From Anaerolineales bacterium (lineage in GTDB: Bacteria; Chloroflexota; Anaerolineae; Anaerolineales; UBA11579): DNA of 40,661 bases. The DNA lies in NCBI GenBank assembly GCA_016932165.1, contig JAFGDK010000067.1, positions 1 through 40,661 of the forward strand. Direction: 5' to 3'. The stretch's first letter is position 1. Every line of letters begins with the position of its first letter. Positions 24,074 to 31,199 of the stretch are shown piece by piece. The notes beneath the pieces were generated by a model, which saw only the letters and a program-made list of their open reading frames with translations, had not been told where the DNA came from and ran no database searches. The translations under genes were made by a program, and so were the position numbers.

Positions 24074-25690
24074 TTATTGGGTATGGTTCTTACGGCTGTA
24101 AAGAACCTCATCCGCCGCGGCGATTAGCTCTTCGCTCACCAGGGCGTCTTCCGGGAAACTGGCCGCCCCGCTGGCAGCACTCATCCAAAGCAAGGGATTT
24201 GTTTCAGACCAGGGCATTTTCCATTTTCTCAAATTATGATTGAGCTTGTTGATCAGGACAGCCGCCTGCTCCTTGCTCGTTTCTGGCAAGATCAGCGCGA
24301 ATTCATCCCCGCCATATCGGGCCACAAAATCAGTGTCACGGACAGAGTCCATCAGGCAAACGGCAATTTGCTGCAGTACCTTATCGCCCACCAGGTGACC
24401 AAATGTGTCGTTGATCGCTTTGAATCCATTGATATCCAGGATCACCAGGGTAAAAGGGTGCTCATAGCGTTTTGAGCGGCGGATCTCTTCCTCCAGACGG
24501 TCGCTGAACGCACGCCGGTTGGCCAGCAAAGTCAGCGGGTCAGTGACTGCCTGGTGTTTAACAAAATCGTGCAGGGAGGCATTATAGATGGCAATCGCGG
24601 CCTGGTCGCTCAATAGTCCCAGCAGCCGCAGACGGTCTTCCGAAAACTCCTGCTTGTTTCGGTAGGCGATATTCATCACACCGACGGTTGCCGTGCCAGT
24701 TTTCAGCGGTAGGCTGATGATCGCACCTTTCCAACCGTTTTTAACCCATTCTGAATCTTTAAACAACGGATGCTCGTCGACCTGTTCAATCGCAATGGTT
24801 TTCCCACTGCGGGCAACCCGGGCTGTCAGCCCTCCCTTGCGTACTCTTTTATACGCCGGTCCTGGCTTGCCATCAGCCCACAATGATGCGCCATAGCTGA
24901 TTTCACCATCCTGGATGGTGAAAATGTGGGCATCCAGGGCATCTGGAGAAAGCAGGAGGGCTGACTGCAGTATCGCCATGAACACTTGCTGCTGGTCAAG
25001 GCTGGAGGTGAGTTTGATACTTGCCTGGCGGATGACCTCCAAATCGGCAGCTCGGCGTTCCGCTTCTTCCAGCAGCAAGGCGCGTTCCAGCGAGATGCCG
25101 GCATGTTCAGCCAGCACCCGGATGTTGGCAATCTCTTCGACCGAGAAATCGCGTTCGACCTGTTTTTCAAAAACTTCGATCAAACCAATCGTCTTACCCT
25201 GCGCCTCAAGCGGGATCATCAACAGTGCGGAAGCGCCCAAGCCCTTCATCAGGATGCGTTCGCCTTCGTCGAGGGTGGGGTCTTTGATGTGCAGTTTGAT
25301 CGGCAGCCCGGTGCGGAGCACCTGCTCGGTTTTAGGGTAATCTGAGGCTGAATAGGGGAGATATGCTACCGGAGAGGCTTTGCTTTCTCCGCGGCGGTAC
25401 TCTGCCCATAAAGTAACCGTGTTTTCCTGCGGATCCCATCGGGAGATCGTACAGACCTCTGCCTCAGAGAAAAGCACTACCTGCTGGGCAGCCGCCTGGG
25501 CAACATGATGGGTATTCAGCGGGGATGAAATCGCCGCAATCGCATCGAGAAGCGCCACCGGATTGCCCGGTTGAGGCTTTTCAGGGAAGAAAATTTCCTG
25601 ATCTCTGAGATTTTCCGGCTTCAGGGCTTCGGTCGCTTTCAGCGGCTCAGTGGACCTTTCTGAATTTTTTGTGCGTTTCTGGGCGGGCAT
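24074..25690 (-). CDS. GAF-GAF-GGDEF diguanylate cyclase
   Basis: A 538-residue cytoplasmic signalling enzyme. After a polar N-terminus come two GAF-type sensor domains (about 45-205 and 215-372) and a C-terminal GGDEF domain (about 378-535). The active-site loop is intact (RYGGDEF, G460-F464), and five residues before it is an RDTD inhibitory site (451-454). It should thus make c-di-GMP from GTP and be feedback-inhibited. No membrane span is seen. It is the first gene of a minus-strand unit with two peptidases. A TATAAT is present on the minus strand near 25750. The ligand of the GAF domains is unknown. Confidence 0.93.
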   Translation of the reverse strand: MPAQKRTKNSERSTEPLKATEALKPENLRDQEIFFPEKPQPGNPVALLDAIAAISSPLNTHHVAQAAAQQVVLFSEAEVCTISRWDPQENTVTLWAEYRRGESKASPVAYLPYSASDYPKTEQVLRTGLPIKLHIKDPTLDEGERILMKGLGASALLMIPLEAQGKTIGLIEVFEKQVERDFSVEEIANIRVLAEHAGISLERALLLEEAERRAADLEVIRQASIKLTSSLDQQQVFMAILQSALLLSPDALDAHIFTIQDGEISYGASLWADGKPGPAYKRVRKGGLTARVARSGKTIAIEQVDEHPLFKDSEWVKNGWKGAIISLPLKTGTATVGVMNIAYRNKQEFSEDRLRLLGLLSDQAAIAIYNASLHDFVKHQAVTDPLTLLANRRAFSDRLEEEIRRSKRYEHPFTLVILDINGFKAINDTFGHLVGDKVLQQIAVCLMDSVRDTDFVARYGGDEFALILPETSKEQAAVLINKLNHNLRKWKMPWSETNPLLWMSAASGAASFPEDALVSEELIAAADEVLYSRKNHTQ

Positions 25691-25886
25691 ATGATTTTTA
25701 TCCAGAAGTGCGGTTGCAACGATTGGTCATATTAGACGTATAGAGTATTATAAGCGTGAAAAAATAATTTTGGTTAAATCTTACTGGAAGTTAGCGGTTG
25801 AGTTCATAAGAAATTCGTTTTGAACGCAAATCAAACCGAATCAAGAAAATGGGCCTTTCGGCCTGGTTACTCTATTGGAGGTCAAG

Positions 25887-26267
25887 ATGAGTGAAGAAAC
25901 AAACCATCAGAACAGCAGTCTGCGAGATGAATTTCAGGCCTTGGGTGAGAACTTAAAGGCGATATTCAACGCGGCCTGGGAGAGTGAGGAACGCAAGAAA
26001 TTCCAAACAGAGATCGAGGCGGGGATGCGTGAGTTGGGTGCGGCGATGACTGATTTTGCCGACGATATCCGCAACAGCCAGGCTGGTGAGAAACTGCGCC
26101 AGGAAGCCGTGGAATTCCACGAGCGCGTGAAGAGCGGCGAGGTAGAAAACAAAGCACGGGAAGAGATTGTCAAGGTGCTCAAAGGCCTGAATGACGAGAT
26201 CGCCAAAGCGGTGGATAAAATGTCTGGCACAGTAGATGTGGATTCCGAGGATGCACCTGCTGAGTAG
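25887..26267 (+). CDS. Small amphipathic helical protein, unknown function
   Basis: A 126-residue, highly charged protein predicted to be almost entirely helical, with heptad-like patterns (for example NLKAIFNAAW, REEIVKVLKGLNDEI). No Cys, no signal and no known motif. Such proteins are often annotated as apolipoprotein-like or phasin-like coiled coils; that comparison is structural only. The ATG at 25887 is decided by GGAGG five bases upstream; the TTG at 25875 would start inside that ribosome site. It precedes the NifU-like gene, which has its own promoter. Confidence 0.75.
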   Translation: MSEETNHQNSSLRDEFQALGENLKAIFNAAWESEERKKFQTEIEAGMRELGAAMTDFADDIRNSQAGEKLRQEAVEFHERVKSGEVENKAREEIVKVLKGLNDEIAKAVDKMSGTVDVDSEDAPAE

Positions 26268-26280
26268 CATTTGATCTGAT

Positions 26281-26311
26281 TTGACCAGAAATTCTGCCCT
26301 GCGGTTATAAT
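26281..26311 (+). promoter_or_regulatory. Promoter of the NifU-like gene
   Basis: TTGACC (26281-26286) and TATAAT (26306-26311) are separated by 19 bases, slightly longer than ideal. The leader contains AAGGAG before the ATG at 26343. Confidence 0.6.
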
Positions 26312-26342
26312 ATGAATATCTACCCACAAAAGGAGCGGAACG

Positions 26343-26594
26343 ATGGCAGAACACAACCACCAGATTGCCAATGACCACGAAAAGATGCAAGCCCTGATTG
26401 AGAATATCAGCGCCTATATCGAACAGTACCACGGCGGTTGGGTCAAGTTGGTTTCTTTTGACGGGAAAACCCTGAAGGTCAAGCTGGGCGGGGCCTGCGA
26501 AAGCTGCCCGCTGACCGAGACCACCCTGCAAGGCTGGGTCGCCGGGACGGTGCGCCAGTTCTTCCCGGATGTGGAGACGATCGAGGCCGGGTAA
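26343..26594 (+). CDS. NifU C-terminal-like Fe-S scaffold protein
   Basis: An 83-residue single-domain Nfu protein. CESC (C52 and C55) in the GGACESCPLTETTLQ block is the iron-sulfur-binding pair. The following VRQFFPDVETIE matches the usual Nfu ending. It carries and transfers Fe-S clusters, usually as a dimer bridging one 4Fe-4S cluster. Relevance to the window: the multiheme and ferredoxin-type redox proteins nearby need iron cofactors, but no sufBCD or nifS gene is present here. AAGGAG precedes the ATG. A strong bidirectional terminator follows. Confidence 0.92.
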   Translation: MAEHNHQIANDHEKMQALIENISAYIEQYHGGWVKLVSFDGKTLKVKLGGACESCPLTETTLQGWVAGTVRQFFPDVETIEAG

Positions 26595-26657
26595 GAAGAC
26601 ATTCAAAGATAGAGAGAATTCAGCAGCCTGCTCTTGGAGCAGGTCACTCTGGTGTAC

Positions 26658-26690
26658 AAAAAAGGGCGCACAAAATGTGCGCCCTTTTTA
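26658..26690. terminator. Bidirectional terminator
   Basis: A stem of aaagggcgcac (26661-26671) and gtgcgcccttt (26677-26687) with a 5-base loop is flanked by A residues on the left and T residues on the right. It serves the NifU-like gene and the converging small gene at 26711-26947. Confidence 0.9.
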
Positions 26691-26710
26691 TGTATAACGC
26701 ATGCGGCATT

Positions 26711-26947
26711 TCAGGGGTGAATCGTATTGAGCACCGGCTCATAAGTGCAGATGCAGCCGCCGGGGCGTGAGCATTCCCTGCGCGGCAGTGCGGGAACTTT
26801 ATCCTTATCGTAGGTACCCTGGATGCTCAACCCAAAGGGACAGTCATCCGGCGCAGCCAAAATAATAGCTGAAACGCGCGGGTTCTCCTGCATACGTTTC
26901 AGCATTTCCGCTTTTTCCTGGGTTCTATACGCCAGATCAATTTTCAT
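26711..26947 (-). CDS. Small cysteine-containing protein, unknown function
   Basis: A 78-residue protein not recognised. Four cysteines occur at 36, 59, 65 and 67 (DDCPFGL, then ECSRPGGCICTYEP), a pattern that might bind a metal or form disulfides. The N-terminal half looks helical and ends in a hydrophobic strand (SAIILAA). The ATG at 26947 is chosen because ggaggaac lies just upstream; the ATG at 26977 has no ribosome site and adds ten residues without obvious function. It diverges from the tgt-like gene. Confidence 0.65.
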   Translation of the reverse strand: MKIDLAYRTQEKAEMLKRMQENPRVSAIILAAPDDCPFGLSIQGTYDKDKVPALPRRECSRPGGCICTYEPVLNTIHP

Positions 26948-27032
26948 GATTTTGTTCCTCCGTGATGAATATAGCATGATTCACGCGGTAAAAATGGCTC
27001 GAATACCCTGAGATTATACTACCACTCAATGC

Positions 27033-27038
27033 TACAAT
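27033..27038 (+). promoter_or_regulatory. -10 box of a leaderless promoter (tgt-like gene)
   Basis: TACAAT with six bases to the ATG at 27045, the same spacing as at 6690 and 19689. An alternative -10, TATACT, lies at 27015-27020. No Shine-Dalgarno sequence precedes this ATG. Confidence 0.5.
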
Positions 27039-27044
27039 AGCAGT

Positions 27045-28133
27045 ATGAGCGCAGCCAAATCCCTTTCCCTGGCCCACGGCGATTTGCAGTTCCCCGTGTT
27101 CCTGCCCGACGCCACCCGCGGGGTGGTGCGGGGCGTTTCCGCTGGCGATCTGGCCGCGATCGGCACCCAGGCGCTGGTGATGAATACCTTCCACCTGATG
27201 CTCAAGCCGGGGGCGCTGACCGTCTCCGATCTGGGTGGGCTGCACACGATGAGCGGCTGGGAAAAGCCGATCATGACCGACTCGGGCGGCTTCCAGGCCT
27301 ACTCGCTGATCCGGGAGAACCCCAAGCAGGGCAGCATCCACAACAAGGGGCTGACCTTCCGCCCGCAGGACGGGACCCGCAAATACCAGCTCACCCCAGA
27401 GAAGACCATCCAGCTGCAGCTTGGCTTTGGCGCCGACATCGTCGTCTGCCTGGACGATTGCACCCACGTGGACGAGGATGCCAGGGTGCAAAAAGCCGCC
27501 GTGGACCGCACGATCAGCTGGGCGAAGCGCTGCCGGGAGGAATTTGACCGCCTGACCAATGAGCGCGGGCTGGAAGCGGACCAGATGCCCAAACTGTTTG
27601 CCGTGGTGCAGGGAGGGGGGGACAAGTCTGAGCGCAAACGCTGCGCTGAGGCGCTGCTGGAGACTGGCTTTGACGGTTACGGCTACGGCGGCTGGCCGCT
27701 GGACGCCGATTACCGTCTGCTGGATGAGATGCTGGGCTACGTCCGCGAGCTGATCCCCAAACAGTTCCCGCTGCACGCCCTGGGAGTCGGCCACCCAGAG
27801 AATGTAGCCGCATGCGCCCGCATGGGCTACCAGATGTTCGATAGCGCCCTGCCGACGCGGGATGCCCGCCGCGGGCGGCTGTACACCTTCACCGGGCCGG
27901 AGGGACTGCGCGGTGACTGGTTCCGGGGGATCTACATCCATGACAAGCAATATGTCCGCCATGCCGGCCCGATCTCCGAGCACTGCGACTGCCCCGCCTG
28001 CCAGACCTATTCGCGGGGATATTTGCAGCACCTCTTCCGCCTGAAGGATCACCTGTTCTACCGCCTGGCGACCGGGCACAACCTGCGCTTCATGCGCCTG
28101 CTGGAAGACCGGATGAGAGCTGAAAATGGATGA
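27045..28133 (+). CDS. tgt: tRNA-guanine transglycosylase (TGT) homologue
   Basis: A 362-residue TIM-barrel enzyme of the TGT family, which exchanges guanine-34 in GUN anticodons for a 7-deazaguanine on the way to queuosine. General base D79 is in TDSGGFQ, nucleophile D266 is in MFDSALPTR, and zinc ligands are C314, C316, C319 and H345, equivalent to the well-studied Zymomonas enzyme. The usual GGLSVGE loop reads YGGWPLD here (about 214-220), so the substrate pocket differs; queuine or preQ1 use is undecided. ATG at 27045 with a -10 box six bases before it. It overlaps the next gene by eight bases, so the two are probably translationally coupled. Confidence 0.9.
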   Translation: MSAAKSLSLAHGDLQFPVFLPDATRGVVRGVSAGDLAAIGTQALVMNTFHLMLKPGALTVSDLGGLHTMSGWEKPIMTDSGGFQAYSLIRENPKQGSIHNKGLTFRPQDGTRKYQLTPEKTIQLQLGFGADIVVCLDDCTHVDEDARVQKAAVDRTISWAKRCREEFDRLTNERGLEADQMPKLFAVVQGGGDKSERKRCAEALLETGFDGYGYGGWPLDADYRLLDEMLGYVRELIPKQFPLHALGVGHPENVAACARMGYQMFDSALPTRDARRGRLYTFTGPEGLRGDWFRGIYIHDKQYVRHAGPISEHCDCPACQTYSRGYLQHLFRLKDHLFYRLATGHNLRFMRLLEDRMRAENG

Positions 28134-28932
28134 GCAAATCTCAGACCTGACTGCCCAGGTGCTTGCCAGCCGCAAATATGCCAAAATTACCCCAGCGCTG
28201 GCCGCCCGTCTGGTGCGGGAGGAACTGTCCAAAGGGCGCAAGCCCAATGAGGTGGTCAAGGCAGTGCGCAGCAAACTGCACCAGGTCGGGGGCGCCTACC
28301 AGACCCAGGCCCCGCAGTACCAGACCTGGTTGAAATGGCTGCAGGAGGCTGGCACACCGGAGGAACTGAAAGCTGCCTGCCGGGCGGTGATGGGTGCACA
28401 TGCCTCCACCAAAGAACGGCTGCCGATCCTCGATCAAATCTATACCGAAATATTCAAACTGCTGCCCCCGATCAGCTCAGTACTGGACGCCGCCTGTGGG
28501 CTGAATCCACTCGCCCTGCCGTGGATGCCGCTGGCTGCAGATACCCGCTACCTCGCCTGCGACATCTACGCCGATATGGTTGCCTTTCTCAACGGGTTTT
28601 TTGAATTGGTGCCTCTGGCGGGATCAGCCAGCGTGTGCGATCTGGCCGCATCTCCGCCGGATACACCGGTGGACCTGGCCATGGTGATGAAATCGATCCC
28701 TTGCCTGGAGCAGATCGACAAACAGGCCGGTGAGCGTCTGCTGGATGGGCTGAATGCCCGCTACCTGGCGGTCTCCTTCCCGGCCAAGAGCCTCGGCGGG
28801 CGCAGCAAGGGGATGATGGAGAATTATTCGGCGCGCTTCGATGCGCTGACCGCTGGACGAGGCTGGCAGGTGCTGGGCAAACTGAAATTTTCCACCGAGT
28901 TGGGCTTTGTGGTGGATTGTGTGAGAGAATGA
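28126..28932 (+). CDS. ArmA/Rmt-family 16S rRNA (m7G1405) methyltransferase homologue
   Basis: A 268-residue SAM-dependent methyltransferase resembling the FmrO/ArmA/RmtB family, which methylates N7 of G1405 in the 16S decoding site and blocks 4,6-disubstituted deoxystreptamine aminoglycosides. Family marks: KLHQVGGAY (50-58), HASTKER (92-98), the SAM site LDAACGLNPLAL (120-131), the MVMKSIPCLEQ block (187-197) and SFPAKSLGGRSKGMMENY (217-234). An N-terminal helical extension of about 100 residues, used for 30S docking, is present. The start at 28126 lies inside the tgt-like gene (eight-base overlap). No integron, IS or other resistance gene is adjacent, so this looks like a resident chromosomal gene. 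Methylation of another position or RNA cannot be excluded. Confidence 0.85.
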   Translation: MDEQISDLTAQVLASRKYAKITPALAARLVREELSKGRKPNEVVKAVRSKLHQVGGAYQTQAPQYQTWLKWLQEAGTPEELKAACRAVMGAHASTKERLPILDQIYTEIFKLLPPISSVLDAACGLNPLALPWMPLAADTRYLACDIYADMVAFLNGFFELVPLAGSASVCDLAASPPDTPVDLAMVMKSIPCLEQIDKQAGERLLDGLNARYLAVSFPAKSLGGRSKGMMENYSARFDALTAGRGWQVLGKLKFSTELGFVVDCVRE

Positions 28933-28942
28933 GGAAATAATC

Positions 28943-29455
28943 ATGGAAGTCAAAACCGCCTTACTGGTGATTGATGTGCAGCAGGAGATTTTCGAGCAGA
29001 AAACCCCGGTCTACCGGGCAGAGGAGATGCTGGCAAACATCAACGCCCTGGTGGAGAAAGCCCACCAGGCCGCAGCGCCGGTGGTCTACATCCAGCACAG
29101 CAACAACCAGGGCTTTCAGCCCGGCAGCCGGGGATGGCAGCTTCACCAGGCAATCCAACCCCAGGCGGGTGACCTGCACATTGATAAACTGCAGGGCAAC
29201 GCCTTTGCCGAAACGGAATTGGCCCCCATGCTGGAGAAGCGGGGAATCGAGCGGATCGTGTGCTGCGGCCTGGTGACGCAGGGCTGCGTGCGGGCCACCT
29301 GCCTGGGCGGGTTAGAACTGGGCTTCGAGGTAGTGCTGGCCTCCGACGCCCACAGCACCTACAGCAAGACAGCCAAACAGATCATCAAGCAAAGGCAGCA
29401 AGAGCTGACCGAAGCCGGGGTGACTTTATTGCTCAGTGAGGAGATTTCTTTCTGA
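28943..29455 (+). CDS. Isochorismatase-fold cysteine hydrolase
   Basis: A 170-residue cytoplasmic enzyme of the isochorismatase-like/nicotinamidase superfamily. The triad is D11 (LLVIDVQQ), K82 (IDKLQGNAF) and C115 (VTQGCVRATC). The cis-peptide-like GLVTQGCV and the DAHSTYSK block are typical. The substrate may be an amide or vinyl ether such as nicotinamide or ureidoacrylate; it cannot be read off. The ATG at 28943 follows gagga and lies ten bases after the methyltransferase stop, so it is probably the third gene of that operon. Its last 30 bases overlap the converging kinase gene end on the minus strand. Confidence 0.9.
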   Translation: MEVKTALLVIDVQQEIFEQKTPVYRAEEMLANINALVEKAHQAAAPVVYIQHSNNQGFQPGSRGWQLHQAIQPQAGDLHIDKLQGNAFAETELAPMLEKRGIERIVCCGLVTQGCVRATCLGGLELGFEVVLASDAHSTYSKTAKQIIKQRQQELTEAGVTLLLSEEISF

Positions 29456-30040
29456 AAGCGCCGTCAGCAGGGGGGAGAGCAGGTCGTCCTGAGCCCCGGC
29501 ATCTACGACCAGCAGGCGCGGCGCTGGGATTTCTGCCAGCCAATCTTCTAGATAGCCTTCCAAAAGCGGTAGATCATCCAGGGTGACGATCTGCTCCAGG
29601 TCAATCTTCCGATTACGCGCCTGAAGACGTGCTCGCAGCAGATCGAGCGGGGCGCGCAGCCAGACGATCAGGTCAGGAGCAGGCAGACCGGCGCGCAGGG
29701 CGCGGTAGGTGCGCTGGCAAAGGGTAAATTCCCGCCCGTCGAGGAAGCCCTTGTATTGAAACAATCGGGTGTAGAGGTGGTAATCCTGGTCAAGGCCGCC
29801 GTCCTGCACCCCGGTAATCTCCCCCTGACGGATCTCGCGTTCTTGTTCAGCGCGGCGTAGAAGATAATCGATCTGGTTGGGCAGGGCATAGCGGCGGACA
29901 TCCTGCGAGAACAGCGGTTGGTAAGGGCGGTCCTCGTGGCTCTCCAGCCAGGGGGTGAAGCCAGTCTGGCGGCAAAGGGCATTGGTCAGGGTGGTCTTGC
30001 CGGAGGCGTTGTTGCCCACGATGGTGATCAATCGGCCCAT
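29426..30040 (-). CDS. Deoxynucleoside-kinase-like P-loop protein
   Basis: A 204-residue cytoplasmic NTPase. The P-loop GNNASGKT (9-16) is followed by an LESHEDRPYQPLF segment, a helical middle part with EQEREIRQGE and a DGGLDQDYHLY stretch, then QRTYRALRAGLPAPDLIVWLRAP before the lid. This order matches the bacterial deoxynucleoside kinases, which phosphorylate dA, dG or dC in salvage. The Asp-Arg-Ser motif is altered (DGGLDQD), so activity and substrate need testing. It is one base after the Nudix gene and overlaps the converging hydrolase gene by 30 bases. Confidence 0.78.
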   Translation of the reverse strand: MGRLITIVGNNASGKTTLTNALCRQTGFTPWLESHEDRPYQPLFSQDVRRYALPNQIDYLLRRAEQEREIRQGEITGVQDGGLDQDYHLYTRLFQYKGFLDGREFTLCQRTYRALRAGLPAPDLIVWLRAPLDLLRARLQARNRKIDLEQIVTLDDLPLLEGYLEDWLAEIPAPRLLVVDAGAQDDLLSPLLTALSERNLLTEQ

Positions 30041-30041
30041 C

Positions 30042-30506
30042 CTAGATCTCCTTGCTTTCCCGGGTCAGGCGGTAATCCAGTTCCCAGAGGGCGTTGCGGT
30101 TGCTGTCAAATTTCAATAGACTCTGGGCAGTCTCGTAATCCACCCAACGAAATTCCAGATGCTCGGAGGAGAGCACAATCTCCTGGCCTTGGGCATCGGC
30201 GCCGAAAGCATATTCCGGGATGACAAGCACATCCGGGCCCCAGAGCATCCCAGCAGCTTGCAGGGCAGGGATAGTGGCGGTCGAGTCCAGTTGGAGGAAA
30301 GGCGTTTCAGGGGAGAGTTTGCCTTCTTCCCAGGATTCACGCTTGGCGGCCTGCAGCGGAGTTTCCTCATCCTCGCCGCCGCCGGCAATCCCTTGCCAGA
30401 ATCCTCCATAGCGTGGGCTGCGGCGGAAGAAAATAGCGTATTCACAGCTGCCGGCCGGTGTCAAGCGGTAGGGGAAGACAAGTACCTGAAAGGGAGCGCG
30501 TGCCAT
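30042..30506 (-). CDS. Nudix hydrolase, NudB-like
   Basis: A 154-residue Nudix protein. The box region reads GGGEDEETPLQ followed by AAKRESWEEGKL (about 42-64). The key glutamates of REXXEE are kept, but the final Gly is shifted by one position relative to the consensus. The C-terminal part (SSEHLEFRWVDYETA then KFDSNRNALWELD) matches the dihydroneopterin-triphosphate/dATP pyrophosphatase NudB type. It would hydrolyse a nucleoside or pterin triphosphate. It overlaps the stop of the CPBP gene by one base (TGATG) and is followed after one base by the kinase gene, a likely nucleotide-handling pair. Confidence 0.85.
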   Translation of the reverse strand: MARAPFQVLVFPYRLTPAGSCEYAIFFRRSPRYGGFWQGIAGGGEDEETPLQAAKRESWEEGKLSPETPFLQLDSTATIPALQAAGMLWGPDVLVIPEYAFGADAQGQEIVLSSEHLEFRWVDYETAQSLLKFDSNRNALWELDYRLTRESKEI

Positions 30507-31186
30507 CAGGATTTCCAGAGGAGCATTTTGAGCGGCTTATCCCAATCCCGGTACATCAAGATCAGAGCAGCAGTATCGATAAAGCCATGGATCAGGATCA
30601 CCAGCCATAAATTCAGGCCAGAAAGCACAAAAATAATGCTGATTAGGATGCCAATCATGGCGGTGCTGAGCACACCGCTTTTCCCTTGGTACCAGTGCGC
30701 CAGTCCGAAGACCACCGCGGTGACCAGGATATTGATGACCATTGCCAGACCGCCAGTGCCCAGGAATTTGGCGATCTCGGTCATCATGAAGCCGCGGAAG
30801 ATGATCTCTTCCAAAAAGGCAACCGTCACCCAGACAAGTAAAAGGAGGCTCAGCAGGGACTTTAGATTCCCACGCACCCCATCCACCAGGCTGAGGTCGT
30901 GGGGGACGCCGGTGATCTTCTCCGCCAATGGATCGATCAGGATGGTTCCCAGGAAGGCGGTCCCGGCACCCAACAGTAGACTCAGTCCAATGGTGGCAAG
31001 CCAGTTTTCCTGGGGGACAAACCCAATTCCGGCCAGGTTGGTATGTTTCAGCATAAAAGCGGCAATCATCCCGGCAAAAGAGAGCAAAACCCCAATACCC
31101 GGCACCTTTTTGATCCCGGAGATCACCAGGGCGGTGGACATCGCCGCCACGATGAACAGTGCTGCCAGACTTTCCGACATATGCAC
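30506..31186 (-). CDS. CPBP-family intramembrane metalloprotease
   Basis: A 226-residue membrane protein with about seven hydrophobic segments. The CPBP (CAAX protease/bacteriocin-processing) signature is intact: EEIIFRG with E126-E127 and R131, H164 in GLAHWYQGKSG, and H200 and D204 in LIHGFIDTAA. Such proteases cut peptide bonds within or near the membrane; the substrate here is unknown, and no bacteriocin or prenylation gene is adjacent. ATG at 31186, 13 bases after the alcohol dehydrogenase stop, so it belongs to the same minus-strand unit. Confidence 0.9.
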   Translation of the reverse strand: MHMSESLAALFIVAAMSTALVISGIKKVPGIGVLLSFAGMIAAFMLKHTNLAGIGFVPQENWLATIGLSLLLGAGTAFLGTILIDPLAEKITGVPHDLSLVDGVRGNLKSLLSLLLLVWVTVAFLEEIIFRGFMMTEIAKFLGTGGLAMVINILVTAVVFGLAHWYQGKSGVLSTAMIGILISIIFVLSGLNLWLVILIHGFIDTAALILMYRDWDKPLKMLLWKS

Positions 31187-31199
31187 CCCTTGTGGAGGA

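Noticed and set aside
26937-28274. Long open frame (445 codons) on the minus strand opposite the tgt-like gene
   Set aside because: It has no recognisable motif, is low in coding-like order and lies fully opposite a gene with intact catalytic residues. It is a shadow of GC-rich codon use.
28126-28932. Recently acquired resistance cassette
   Set aside because: No IS, integron or repeat flanks the gene, its composition matches tgt, and it overlaps tgt by eight bases, so it looks resident.
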